The notes beneath the pieces are model-generated. The model was not told the DNA's origin and did no database searches. It was given only the letters and a program-made list of their open reading frames with translations. Shown piece after piece: positions 12,113-19,840 of a stretch of DNA of 64,000 bases (the first letter of the stretch is position 1; the number at the start of each line of letters is the position of its first letter). Made by a program: the position numbers and the translations under genes. Source of the DNA: Terrabacter sp. MAHUQ-38 (GTDB lineage: Bacteria; Actinomycetota; Actinomycetes; Actinomycetales; Dermatophilaceae); the NCBI RefSeq assembly GCF_014518425.1, contig NZ_JACVCU010000001.1, positions 1,302,001 through 1,366,000 on the forward strand. Direction: 5' to 3'.

Positions 12113-12591
12113 CGACCATGACCACCCGACGAATCCGTTTGTCCCAGCAGGTCATCCGCTTCGCGGGCGTCGGGGTCCTGTCGACCGCCCTGCACCTCGG
12201 CCTCTTCGCGGCCCTGGTGCGGGGCGGGATGGGTTCCCAGGTCGCCAACGGCGTCGCGCTCGTCATCGCCACGGTCTTCAACACCGGCCTCAACCGGGCA
12301 TGGACGTTCGGGGTGACGGGCCGGCGGGGGCTTGCCGCCCACCACGGCCAGGCCCTCGTCATCTTCGCCATCACGTATGCCGCCACGACCCTCGCGCTGG
12401 GACTGCTCGGTGTGCTCGCCCCCGGGGCAGGCACTCTCGTGCAGACGACCGTGGTCGCGGTGGCCAACGCGCTCTCCACGGCCTTGCGGTTCGTCACGAT
12501 GCAGCGCTGGATCTTCCGTCCTGCGCAGCCTGACGAGGCGCTCACCGAGCCGGCGGGCCGTCACGACACGGCATACGTGGGAGGGAGCTGA
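12109..12591 (+). CDS. GtrA-family membrane protein
   Basis: Small four-helix membrane protein of the GtrA/DPMS-like family (160 aa), thought to flip polyprenyl-linked sugars to the outer membrane face. It shows QQVIRFAGVGVLSTALHLGL at the N-terminus and the typical NTGLNRAWTFG after helix 2, with helices 3 and 4 following. Translation starts at ATG 12109 within the stop of the GT39 gene (ATGA overlap). Its pairing with a GT39 enzyme fits a donor-lipid supply role for that enzyme. Confidence 0.9.
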   Translation: MTTMTTRRIRLSQQVIRFAGVGVLSTALHLGLFAALVRGGMGSQVANGVALVIATVFNTGLNRAWTFGVTGRRGLAAHHGQALVIFAITYAATTLALGLLGVLAPGAGTLVQTTVVAVANALSTALRFVTMQRWIFRPAQPDEALTEPAGRHDTAYVGGS

Positions 12592-12596
12592 CGTGG

Positions 12597-13694
12597 TCAG
12601 TCGCGGTCACCGTCGGCCGCGCACGCCTTCCACCACGGCTCCTGGTGGGAGGTCACGACCTCGTCGACGTCGTTGCCGCTCAGGTCTATCCGCGTGCCGA
12701 CCTTCGGCGCGACCAGGCGCACGCCGCGCTCGGCCGCGGCGCGGCGCGCCCACCGGATCGGTTCGCTCCACCAGTGGGTGGCGAGGTTGAAGGTCGCCCA
12801 GTGGATCGGCAGCAGGACCGAGTCGGTCTCTCCCTTGTTGACGTCGAGGTGGGCCTCGATGGCCTGCTCGGGGTTGAGGTGGATGTCGGGCCAGTGGACG
12901 CTGTACGCGCCGATCGGGATGATCGTCAGGTCGAAGGGGCCGAGGTCGGCGCCGATGTCGGCGTAGCGGTGCGTGGGCCCGGAGTCACCGCCGAAGAAGA
13001 CGGCGTGGTGCGGACCGCGCAGCGCCCAGGCGGCCCACAGCGTCTGGTTGCGCACGAAGCCTCGACCGGAGAAGTGCCGGGCCTCGCAGCAGGTGATCCG
13101 GATGCCCGCGACCTCGGTCTCCTCGCGCCAGTCGAGCGTCGTGACGCGAGCCGCCGGCACCCCCCAGGCGCGCAGGTGCTCGTCGACGCCGAGCGGCACG
13201 ACGTAGTGCGGCCGGTGGCTGCGCTCGAGCTGCTTGATCGACGGCTCGTCGAGGTGGTCGTAGTGGTCGTGGCTGATGACCACGGCGTCCAGGCGCGGGA
13301 TCTCGGCGATGCCGCCCGGGACCGGGTGCATCCGCTTGGGACCCACGAGCATCGAGGGTGACACGCGGTCGCCGAACACCGGGTCGAGCAGGAACCGGCG
13401 CCCGTCGAGCTCGACGACGCTCGTCGCGTGGCCGTACCACGTGACGGCGAGTTCGGCGGGCTCCGCCGGGTGCCGGGGCGTCACGAGCGGCACGGCGCCG
13501 CCGGGCTTCCCGCGGCCGCGCTCACGCACCATCGTGGCCAGCACGCTGCCAGGCCCCTCGGCCTCGGCCGTGACGACCACGTGCGTCGGCTCGTGCGAGC
13601 GGAACTCACCGTCGCGGTAGTTCGGCGACGCAGCGACCCGGCGGCGCACCGCCCCGGTCGTCGCACCCATCCGTCGGAGGATCGGTAGCTGCAC
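12597..13694 (-). CDS. MBL-fold metal-dependent hydrolase (UlaG/NAPE-PLD-like), copy A
   Basis: Metallo-beta-lactamase-fold hydrolase, 365 aa. The metal motif is VVISHDHYDHLDEPSIKQLE, with later ligands in CCEARHFSGRG and FGGDSGPTHRY, and HWATFNLATHWWSEP at the C-terminus. The layout matches the subgroup that includes bacterial NAPE-PLD-like phosphodiesterases, so a phospholipid-type substrate is possible but unproven. I start at GTG 13694, preceded by AGGAG with a 7-nt gap; the frame remains open to 13859 without support. The next gene upstream is a clear paralogue in the same direction, evidence of tandem duplication. Confidence 0.85.
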   Translation of the reverse strand: MQLPILRRMGATTGAVRRRVAASPNYRDGEFRSHEPTHVVVTAEAEGPGSVLATMVRERGRGKPGGAVPLVTPRHPAEPAELAVTWYGHATSVVELDGRRFLLDPVFGDRVSPSMLVGPKRMHPVPGGIAEIPRLDAVVISHDHYDHLDEPSIKQLERSHRPHYVVPLGVDEHLRAWGVPAARVTTLDWREETEVAGIRITCCEARHFSGRGFVRNQTLWAAWALRGPHHAVFFGGDSGPTHRYADIGADLGPFDLTIIPIGAYSVHWPDIHLNPEQAIEAHLDVNKGETDSVLLPIHWATFNLATHWWSEPIRWARRAAAERGVRLVAPKVGTRIDLSGNDVDEVVTSHQEPWWKACAADGDRD

Positions 13695-13819
13695 GGCATT
13701 TCTCCTGCTCTGCTCGTCACGGGCCGGCCCAGCGGTTGCAGGGCTGCCGTCATTCTCGTCCAGCGTCGCGCGGCCCGCCCGAGTTCCCGGGGTGCGTCGA
13801 GGTGACGGTCCTGTGAACG

Positions 13820-15136
13820 TCAGTCGCGGTCTTCCGGGGCCGCGCACGCCTCCCACCACAGGTGGGCGTGCGCGGCCGCGACCGTGGCGGCGTCACCGGC
13901 GGCGGCGTCGAGCCGCTCACCGACCCGAGGGAACGCGACGGGGACCTGCGCCTCGGCCGCGGCGCGGCGCAGGCGGCGTACGGGCTCGGCCCACCAGTGC
14001 ATCGAGAGGTTGAACGTGGCCCAGTGGACGGGGACGAGCAGCGACTCCCGGGCCGCGGTCTGCACGGTCCGCGTGGTCGACGTCGGCTCACCCTCCTCGT
14101 ACGTGCCACCGGGGGTGTCGATGCGCTGGTCGCCGGCGATGAACCCGTCGGCGACGCCCGCCTGGTCGGCGGTGGCGCCCTCGGCGTCGGTGCCGACGCG
14201 GTTGACGTCACGGTGCGCGGCGAGTGCCTGTTCGGGGTCCATGTGGATGTCGGGCCAGAAGGGGTCGTAGGCGCCGACCGGCATGAGCGTCAGGTCGAAC
14301 GGGCCGAGGTCGGCGCCGATGGCGGCGAAGCGCTTGGACGTGCCGGAGTCGCCCGCGTAGTACGCGCTGTGCCGTGGACCGCGTAGCGCCCAGCCGGCCC
14401 AGAGCGTCTGGCTGTCGACGAGGCCGCGACCGGAGTTGTGACGGGCCTCTGTGCAGGTCAGGCGGATGCCGGCGACCTCGGTCTCGCCGCGCCAGTCGAG
14501 GGCGGTGATGCGGTCCTCGGGCACGCCCCAGGCGAGCAGGTGGGCGTTGACGCCGAGCGGCACGACGTAGTGCGGACGGTGCGTCTCCTCCAGCCGGACG
14601 ACCGACGGCTGGTCGAGGTGGTCGTAGTGGTCGTGGCTGACGAGGACGGCGTCGATGCTCGGCAGCTGCGCGATCGATCCTGGAACCGGGTGCATCCGCC
14701 TCGGACCGGCGTGGCGGATCGGTGAGACGCGCTCGCTGAACACGGGGTCGATGAGGAAGCGTGCGCCGTCGATCTCGAGCACGCTCGTCGCGTGGCCGTA
14801 CCACGTGACGGCCAGCTCGCCCGGCTGCTGGGGCGGGTCGGCGGGCACGACCGGCACGGTGCCGACGGGCTGCCCGCGGCCGCTGACCCGGATCGCGGCG
14901 ATGAGCGCGCTGGTCTGGGCACGCACCCGCGGACGCAGGGACGGCTCCTCTCCCTCGAAGCGACGGTGCGTGAAGTTCGGCGAGTCCTTGACGAGGGGCA
15001 GGATCGCCGCGGGCGAGGCGCCCATCCGGTTCATCACCCGCACGAACTGGCGGGCGCGGGTGCGCGAGGACACCCGCTCGATGACGCGTGACAGCGCGCG
15101 GACGGACGGGCGGTCGGAGGTTCCCAGGCTGCGCAT
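13820..15136 (-). CDS. MBL-fold metal-dependent hydrolase (UlaG/NAPE-PLD-like), copy B
   Basis: Paralogue of the neighbouring hydrolase, 438 aa. The same landmarks are present: TWYGHATSVLEIDGARFLID, LVSHDHYDHLDQPSVVRLEE, TEARHNSGRG, YAGDSGTSKRF and VHWATFNLSMHWWAEPVRRL. It differs by a longer N-terminal helix region and by an insert of about 50 residues (VGTDAEGATADQAG onward) between the last metal-site segment and HWATFNL, absent from copy A. ATG 15136 follows AAGGG. About 125 bp separate the two genes, so co-transcription is likely. Confidence 0.87.
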   Translation of the reverse strand: MRSLGTSDRPSVRALSRVIERVSSRTRARQFVRVMNRMGASPAAILPLVKDSPNFTHRRFEGEEPSLRPRVRAQTSALIAAIRVSGRGQPVGTVPVVPADPPQQPGELAVTWYGHATSVLEIDGARFLIDPVFSERVSPIRHAGPRRMHPVPGSIAQLPSIDAVLVSHDHYDHLDQPSVVRLEETHRPHYVVPLGVNAHLLAWGVPEDRITALDWRGETEVAGIRLTCTEARHNSGRGLVDSQTLWAGWALRGPRHSAYYAGDSGTSKRFAAIGADLGPFDLTLMPVGAYDPFWPDIHMDPEQALAAHRDVNRVGTDAEGATADQAGVADGFIAGDQRIDTPGGTYEEGEPTSTTRTVQTAARESLLVPVHWATFNLSMHWWAEPVRRLRRAAAEAQVPVAFPRVGERLDAAAGDAATVAAAHAHLWWEACAAPEDRD

Positions 15137-15207
15137 CGGGGACCCTTTCGCGAGGGTGAGGGGTTGTCGGGAAACGTACCCAGCGACGCGGCGCCGCCGT
15201 CATGGTG

Positions 15208-15236
15208 TTGACGTGACACCACAGTGGTGTCATAGT
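15208..15236 (+). promoter_or_regulatory. promoter of the RHH gene (TTGACG, 17-bp spacer, CATAGT)
   Basis: A -35 TTGACG (15208-15213) and -10 CATAGT (15231-15236) stand 17 bp apart. Transcription should begin near 15243, beside ATG 15244, making the mRNA leaderless. Confidence 0.6.
15214..15232. promoter_or_regulatory. operator O1, TGACACC-N5-GGTGTCA
   Basis: TGACACCACAGTGGTGTCA is an exact inverted repeat (9-bp arms, one central base) filling the spacer between -35 and -10. A protein bound here would block polymerase, so it is a repressor site, probably for the ribbon-helix-helix product encoded just downstream. Confidence 0.7.
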
Positions 15237-15243
15237 GATGCAC

Positions 15244-15795
15244 ATGGACATCACGGAGTACGTCGACGCACTGCGTCGCGATCTCGCCCAGGCGGCCAGG
15301 GCGATGGGTCCCGAGACCGAGCAGGCCGCCGAGAGGATCGGCTTCGCGCTCGACTCCTCGGCCCGTCTCGCGCTCATGGATGCGCTGTCGCAGGCTGCAG
15401 CCGAGATCACCAACGAGCTCGAGGGCACCTCGGTCGAGGTCCGCCTGCAGGGCCGCGAGCCCGTCTTCGTCGTCGTGGGGGGCGGCCCCTCGGCCGTCGC
15501 CGACGACACACAGGCCATCGACGCGGCTGACACCAATGCGGTGTCATCCGACGACGAGGGTCCCGAGACGGCACGCATCACGCTCCGCCTGCCCGAGGCC
15601 CTCAAGGCCCGCGCGGAGGAGCTCGCCACCGGCCGCGGCCAGTCGCTCAACACGTGGATCGTCAACGCCGTCCGCGCGGCCACGGCGTCAGGCGTCACCG
15701 TCAACATCGGGGCGCAGCTCGGGCCGCAGTTCGGCCCCGGGGCCCCGGGTCGCAACCGCTCCTCCAACAAGCGTGTGCAGGGCTGGGTCCGCTGA
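15244..15795 (+). CDS. ribbon-helix-helix (HicB/Arc-like) DNA-binding protein, likely autorepressor
   Basis: About 183 aa. The N-terminal part (DITEYVDALRRDLAQAARAM to ~residue 60) is helical and of unknown function. A short beta-like segment and a flexible linker follow. The C-terminal segment ARITLRLPEALKARAEELA then GQSLNTWIVNAVRAA (about 110-150) is a ribbon-helix-helix DNA-binding fold as in HicB/Arc antitoxins. ATG 15244 is preferred because the promoter places the transcript start there; ATG 15238 and GTG 15235 are in frame. No toxin-like partner is beside it: the next gene is a DUF4097 protein. The linker DNA contains a second copy of the promoter operator. Confidence 0.82.
   Translation: MDITEYVDALRRDLAQAARAMGPETEQAAERIGFALDSSARLALMDALSQAAAEITNELEGTSVEVRLQGREPVFVVVGGGPSAVADDTQAIDAADTNAVSSDDEGPETARITLRLPEALKARAEELATGRGQSLNTWIVNAVRAATASGVTVNIGAQLGPQFGPGAPGRNRSSNKRVQGWVR
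15528..15546. promoter_or_regulatory. operator O2 inside the RHH gene, TGACACC-N5-GGTGTCA
   Basis: TGACACCAATGCGGTGTCA repeats the half-sites and 5-bp gap of O1. Its centre is 314 bp from that of O1, close to 30 helical turns. It falls in the interdomain linker and forces the codons AAT and TCA, unusual in this GC-rich gene. Confidence 0.6.
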
Positions 15796-15848
15796 CGCGG
15801 CGACCCGGCGCAGGCATCCAGACCAACCACGACAGCAAGGTGATCGAC

Positions 15849-16712
15849 ATGGACAACCAGTACGAGCGCAACTTCGAGACGACAGGCCCGGTCAACCTCA
15901 AGGTCGAGCTGCTCGCGGGTGACGTCAAGCTCACCGCGACCGACACGACCGCCACGTCCGTGCGGCTCGTCCCGCGGGGACGGGGCGGTGAAGAGCTCGC
16001 CGAGCGCTTCACGGTCGAGGCACGAGGCAACGACGTCGTCGTCATCGCACCCAAGAAGGAGAGCCTCTTCGGCTTCAGCAAGGGCTCGGTCGACGTCGAG
16101 GTGGACCTGCCCGTGGGCAGCACCGTCGACGTCAGGACCGGATCCGGTGACGTCACGGCCTCCGGGCTGCTCGGCGACGTCCGGGCCGCCACCGGGTCGG
16201 GTGACCTCACCTTCCACGAGGTCGGCGAGGCTGACCTCAAGTCGGGCTCGGGTGACATCACCCTCCAGTCGACGACCGGCGACGCCGACATCAAGACGGG
16301 GTCGGGTGACGTCACCGTCGGCACGGCCGGGGGCCGGCTCGACCTCGTGTCGGGCAGCGGCGACATCAACCTGCGTCGGTCGGACGCGCCGGTCAAGGCC
16401 AAGACGGGGTCCGGCGACCTGCGCATCGGCGCCTCCACCGGCGACCTCGACCTCATGACGGGCACCGGCGACGTCACGCTCGCGGGCGTGCACGGCGGCG
16501 AGGTGCGGGCCAAGACCGGCACCGGAGACGTCAGCATCGGCGTCGCCAACGGCGTCGCGGCCTACCTCGACCTCAACACCGTCACCGGCGATGTCGGTAT
16601 CGCCCTCGAGGAGGCGTCCGGCCCCGGCGACTCCGAGGCCCGGGCCAAGCTGGTGGTCCACTCCGGCAGCGGCGACATCCGGGTCAAGCGGGCGCAGGTG
16701 AGCCTCTCATGA
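15849..16712 (+). CDS. DUF4097-family beta-repeat protein
   Basis: Protein of 287 aa made almost wholly of short repeats such as TGSGDVTASGLLGDVRA, KSGSGDITLQSTTGDADI, KTGSGDVTVGTAGGRLDL and MTGTGDVTLAGVHGGEVR, each about 19 residues. This is the pattern of the DUF4097 family, predicted to fold as a right-handed beta helix or stacked sheet. No signal peptide or membrane segment is visible, so it is probably cytoplasmic. Function unknown. ATG 15849 has AAGG eight bases upstream. It lies 53 bp after the RHH gene and overlaps the next small gene by ATGA, so it is part of an RHH-controlled operon. Confidence 0.88.
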   Translation: MDNQYERNFETTGPVNLKVELLAGDVKLTATDTTATSVRLVPRGRGGEELAERFTVEARGNDVVVIAPKKESLFGFSKGSVDVEVDLPVGSTVDVRTGSGDVTASGLLGDVRAATGSGDLTFHEVGEADLKSGSGDITLQSTTGDADIKTGSGDVTVGTAGGRLDLVSGSGDINLRRSDAPVKAKTGSGDLRIGASTGDLDLMTGTGDVTLAGVHGGEVRAKTGTGDVSIGVANGVAAYLDLNTVTGDVGIALEEASGPGDSEARAKLVVHSGSGDIRVKRAQVSLS

Positions 16713-16981
16713 GCACCGGGACCCTGAGCTTCACACCGCAGGAGGCACTGGCGCGCGAGCTGATCCTCGAGCGCTCGGCCGCCCGGCACCACGCGCCCAG
16801 GCAGGCGCCTCGCACCCGCCGGCACGTCCGCGCAGCCCTCCTGCTGCGCAGCCTCGCCGAGCGCCTCGACCCCTCGGCTGGGACGGCGGGCCGCCCCAGC
16901 CGACGGGCCCCGGTGCCCCACGCCCGAAGCCCGCGGCCGTGGTCGGCGGCGCCTCGTCGCACGCCGCACCGGCACACCTGA
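16709..16981 (+). CDS. small basic protein of unknown function
   Basis: 90 aa, starting in the ATGA overlap with the DUF4097 gene. The N-terminal half (SFTPQEALARELILERSAAR, then RHVRAALLLRSLAERLD) could form two amphipathic helices; the second half is Pro/Arg/Ser-rich and probably disordered. No family recognised. The tight coupling argues that it is translated with DUF4097 and may be its partner. Confidence 0.6.
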   Translation: MSTGTLSFTPQEALARELILERSAARHHAPRQAPRTRRHVRAALLLRSLAERLDPSAGTAGRPSRRAPVPHARSPRPWSAAPRRTPHRHT

Positions 16982-17079
16982 CCGCTCCCGCACCGGAGCC
17001 CGCCGTCCTCCCTCGGTGGGCTCTGGTGCGTCGCGGGGAGTATGCCGTCCGGCGCGCGCCGGCGTGCGACGATCGGGTG

Positions 17080-17703
17080 ATGTACGTCCCCCGACCGAAC
17101 GCCATGGCCGAGCCCGAGGTCCGTGACTTCCTCGACGCACATCCGGCCGCCCACCTCGTCACCGTCGGTGCGGACGGGCGGCCCGACGCGACCCTGCTCC
17201 CGATCCTCGTCGACGGCGACCGGATCCTCGGGCACCTCGCACGGGCGAACGAGCAGTGGATGCGCATCGCAGCCGGATCGCCGGGTCTCGTCGTCGTCAG
17301 TGCGGCCGACGCGTACGTCTCTCCCGGCTGGTACGCCACGAAGGCGGAGCACGGCCGCGTCGTCCCCACGTGGAACTACTCCGAGGTGCACGTGCGGGGC
17401 GCCGTCACCGTGCACGACGACCCCGACTGGGTGCTCGACGTCGTCACGCGCCTCACCGAGCGGCACGAGTCGCGGCGCGACCGGCCGTGGGCGGTCACCG
17501 ACGCCCCAGCGAAGTTCGTCCGCGGCCAGCTGCGTGCCATCGTCGGCATCGAGGTCGTCGTCACCTCGGTCGAGGGCAAGGCCAAGCTGAGCCAGAACCG
17601 CTCGGACGCCGACCGCGAAGGCACGATCGAGGGCCTGCGCGCCGAGGCGGAACCGGCGGCACATGCCGTCGCCGACGCCATGGAGCGCGCGCTGCACGGA
17701 TGA
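17080..17703 (+). CDS. PaiB-like FMN-binding negative transcriptional regulator family protein
   Basis: About 207 aa, the usual length for the PaiB family, which has a flavin-reductase-like split-barrel fold. Landmarks are MYVPRPNAM at the start, HLVTVGADGRPDATLLPILV, HLARANEQWM, the family stretch SPGWYATKAEHGRVVPTWNY with SEVHVRG, and GIEVVVTSVEGKAKLSQNRS near the end. In Bacillus PaiB is tied to sporulation and protease repression; here the role is unknown. ATG 17080 begins the conserved protein, and the frame upstream to 16939 is not conserved-looking. GACGAT stands 6 nt before the ATG, consistent with a leaderless start. Confidence 0.88.
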   Translation: MYVPRPNAMAEPEVRDFLDAHPAAHLVTVGADGRPDATLLPILVDGDRILGHLARANEQWMRIAAGSPGLVVVSAADAYVSPGWYATKAEHGRVVPTWNYSEVHVRGAVTVHDDPDWVLDVVTRLTERHESRRDRPWAVTDAPAKFVRGQLRAIVGIEVVVTSVEGKAKLSQNRSDADREGTIEGLRAEAEPAAHAVADAMERALHG

Positions 17704-17815
17704 CCATCGGGTCGGGCGCGCCTGTGCGACAACGACGCTCGACATGTGTTCCACGCATGCTTCACGCATGACGCGGTCACAGACCCTCCACAGCCCCGGC
17801 CTCGACGCTCGAGAC

Positions 17816-18106
17816 ATGGACACGACACCTGACCCCCGCCTCGCCCCCTCTACCGTCCGCTCCACCCTCCGGCGCGGGCTCGGCGCCGCCGGTGCGGCGG
17901 TCGCCGTCGCCTTCGTCGGCACCACGGCCCTCGGCGCCGGGCAGGCACACGCGGCGGGTGTCGCGGGCGGCCTCACCCCTGCCCCCGCGCCGGCGCCGGC
18001 GCAGCACCCGCACCGCCACCACGCAGCCCACCCCGCGAACCTGCCGCCGGCGACGACGACGGCGTACCGCTACTCGTTCCGCGACGGGCTGCTCGTCGAG
18101 CTCTGA
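17816..18106 (+). CDS. small secreted His/Pro-rich protein
   Basis: 96 aa, unrecognised. A typical signal peptide is visible: basic start (STLRRG), hydrophobic core GAAGAAVAVAFVGTTALGA and cleavage region GQAHA-A near residue 45. The mature part is short, with Ala-Pro runs and HPHRHHAAHP, then YRYSFRDGLLVEL. The upstream DNA has the direct repeat CACGCATG at 17752 and 17763. It ends 1 bp from the convergent reductase-like gene. Real but small; moderate confidence. Confidence 0.55.
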   Translation: MDTTPDPRLAPSTVRSTLRRGLGAAGAAVAVAFVGTTALGAGQAHAAGVAGGLTPAPAPAPAQHPHRHHAAHPANLPPATTTAYRYSFRDGLLVEL

Positions 18107-18107
18107 C

Positions 18108-19793
18108 TCAGCGGGCGGGGTCGAGCCAGGCGTGCACGAGCGACACGACCGACGCGCCCTCCCCGCTGGCGGCAGCCACCCGCTTCATCGACCCCGCCCG
18201 GATGTCGCCGGCGGCGTAGACGCCCGGGACGGTCGTCTCGAGGCTCTCGGGCGGCAGGTCGCCCCGCCACCGGTCCTGGGGCACGTCGCGGCCCGTCAAC
18301 ACGAAGCCCCGCTCGTCGCGGGCCACGGCGTCGGGCAGCCAGTCGCAGTAGGGAGCGGCGCCGATGAGCAGGAACAGGCCTCGGCACTCGCGCCGGGTCT
18401 CCGTGCCGTCGCGGGTGTCGCGCACCGTGACCCAGCCGAGCCGGCCGTCGTCGCCGGGGCCGCCCTCGATGACCTCTGAGCAGCCCTGGACGGAGATCCT
18501 CGGGTTGTACTCGATCTCGCCGATCAGGTAGCTCGACATGGTCTCGGCGAGCTGCTCGCGCCGCACGAGGATGGTCACCGACCGGGCGAAGCGGGCGAGG
18601 TGGATGGCGGCCTGCCCGGCGGAGTTGCCGCCACCGACGACGATGACGTCGTAGCCCTCCATCTCTCGGGCGGCCGTCATGGCACTGCCGTAGTGCACGC
18701 CGAGCCCCACGAGCTTCTCGATTCCCGGGGCGTCGAGGCGGCGGTACTTGACCCCTGCCGAGACGACGACCGAGCGGGCGCGCACGTCGCCGCCGTCGGT
18801 GCACAGCAGGTGTGGGGTCGGCACACCGTCGTCGTCGACGGACCCGGGCTCGAAGGACGTGACCGGCCAGCCCGTGAAGAAGCGGGTGCCGAAGCGGATC
18901 GCCTGGTTGCGCGCCCGCTGAGCGAGCCGCATACCGGAGATGCCACGTGGGAAGCCGAGGTAGTTCCGGATCATCGACGACGTGCCGGCCTGGCCTCCGA
19001 TCGCCTCGGACTCGAGGACGACGGTGCTCAGCCCCTCCGACGAGGCGTAGACCGCGGCCGCGAGCCCGGCGGGCCCGGCGCCGACTATCGCGACGTCGAC
19101 CACCGTGTCGACGTCGATGTCGGCCGGCTGGCCGTAGATGCGCATCGCGACGTCGCGCACACTGTGGGCCACGCCGACCCGCTTGCCGAGGTCCATGACG
19201 AGGGGGTAGTCCGGCTCGCCCCCCTCGGCCGCGTGCAGCTCGATGACGTGTCGGCCCTTGTCGCTGTCGGGTGCGTAGACGCGGTTGGGCATCCCCATGC
19301 GGTCGAGGTAGTCGCGGATGCCGAGGGTCAGTGCGTCCTCGACGGGAGAGACGATGGCGACCGCGACGACCTCCGGCTCGGCGACGGTGGAGCCCCAGTC
19401 CGAGAGCAGCTCACAGATCGCGGTGTGGAACTCCTCGTCGCGGGCGCCGCGCGGCATCAGCAGGTATGCGTCGTACTTGCCCTTGGCCATGCCACCGCGC
19501 AGCCGTTCGGCGTCCTCCCGGAACATCGAGACGTGGGCCGCGATGACGCGGCGCGCCGTCGGCACGGTCCCGCGCCACCAGTGGAATGCCTCGAGCACCT
19601 CGGCGTCGGGCAGGCGTGACTCGGTGACGAACATGGCGACCTGACCGCCCTCGGCGATGACGCGCTTCGCGGCCACCTTGGCCTCGTGGGCGGACGTGGC
19701 TGTCTGCACGTCGTAGTCGCGGGTGTAGCGGCCGAACTCGTCGGCCAGCTCGGAGCATCGGGTCTCGGACACGAGGATGATCGCCGGCATCAC
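18108..19793 (-). CDS. pseudo-receiver fused to thioredoxin-reductase-like FAD/NAD(P) oxidoreductase
   Basis: 561 aa. Residues ~1-125 resemble a degenerate response-regulator receiver (AIILVSETRCSELADEFGRY, YDAYLLMPRGARDEEF in the place of the Lys-Pro loop), and ~125-210 a thioredoxin-like segment. From ~225 the FAD domain is intact (VAIVGAGPAGLAAAVYASSE, IGGQAGTSSMIRNYLGFPRG), followed by the NAD(P) site VIVVGGGNSAGQAAIHLARF and the terminal GVYAAGDIR. The CxxC redox pair expected just before the NAD(P) site of thioredoxin reductase is absent (VHYGSAMTAAREM instead), so it is not a classical TrxB. GTG 19793 is chosen since TAGGAT lies 7 nt upstream; ATG 19790 is the alternative. Confidence 0.85.
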   Translation of the reverse strand: MMPAIILVSETRCSELADEFGRYTRDYDVQTATSAHEAKVAAKRVIAEGGQVAMFVTESRLPDAEVLEAFHWWRGTVPTARRVIAAHVSMFREDAERLRGGMAKGKYDAYLLMPRGARDEEFHTAICELLSDWGSTVAEPEVVAVAIVSPVEDALTLGIRDYLDRMGMPNRVYAPDSDKGRHVIELHAAEGGEPDYPLVMDLGKRVGVAHSVRDVAMRIYGQPADIDVDTVVDVAIVGAGPAGLAAAVYASSEGLSTVVLESEAIGGQAGTSSMIRNYLGFPRGISGMRLAQRARNQAIRFGTRFFTGWPVTSFEPGSVDDDGVPTPHLLCTDGGDVRARSVVVSAGVKYRRLDAPGIEKLVGLGVHYGSAMTAAREMEGYDVIVVGGGNSAGQAAIHLARFARSVTILVRREQLAETMSSYLIGEIEYNPRISVQGCSEVIEGGPGDDGRLGWVTVRDTRDGTETRRECRGLFLLIGAAPYCDWLPDAVARDERGFVLTGRDVPQDRWRGDLPPESLETTVPGVYAAGDIRAGSMKRVAAASGEGASVVSLVHAWLDPAR

Positions 19794-19800
19794 CCGACCG

Positions 19801-19806
19801 ATCCTA
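19801..19806 (-). promoter_or_regulatory. -10 element TAGGAT, leaderless start
   Basis: TAGGAT ends 7 nt before GTG 19793, and no ribosome site is visible. Confidence 0.45.
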
Positions 19807-19840
19807 GGAGTACGCGGAGGGCGGCGCGTCGGGGTCGTGG

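Noticed and set aside
14208-16661. 817-codon minus-strand frame crossing the MBL copy B and the DUF4097 operon
   Set aside because: It spans two real genes in opposite directions and has no recognisable domain; shadow frame.
15235-16712. Classical HicAB or type II toxin-antitoxin locus
   Set aside because: The RHH protein is antitoxin-like, but neither neighbour resembles a known toxin.
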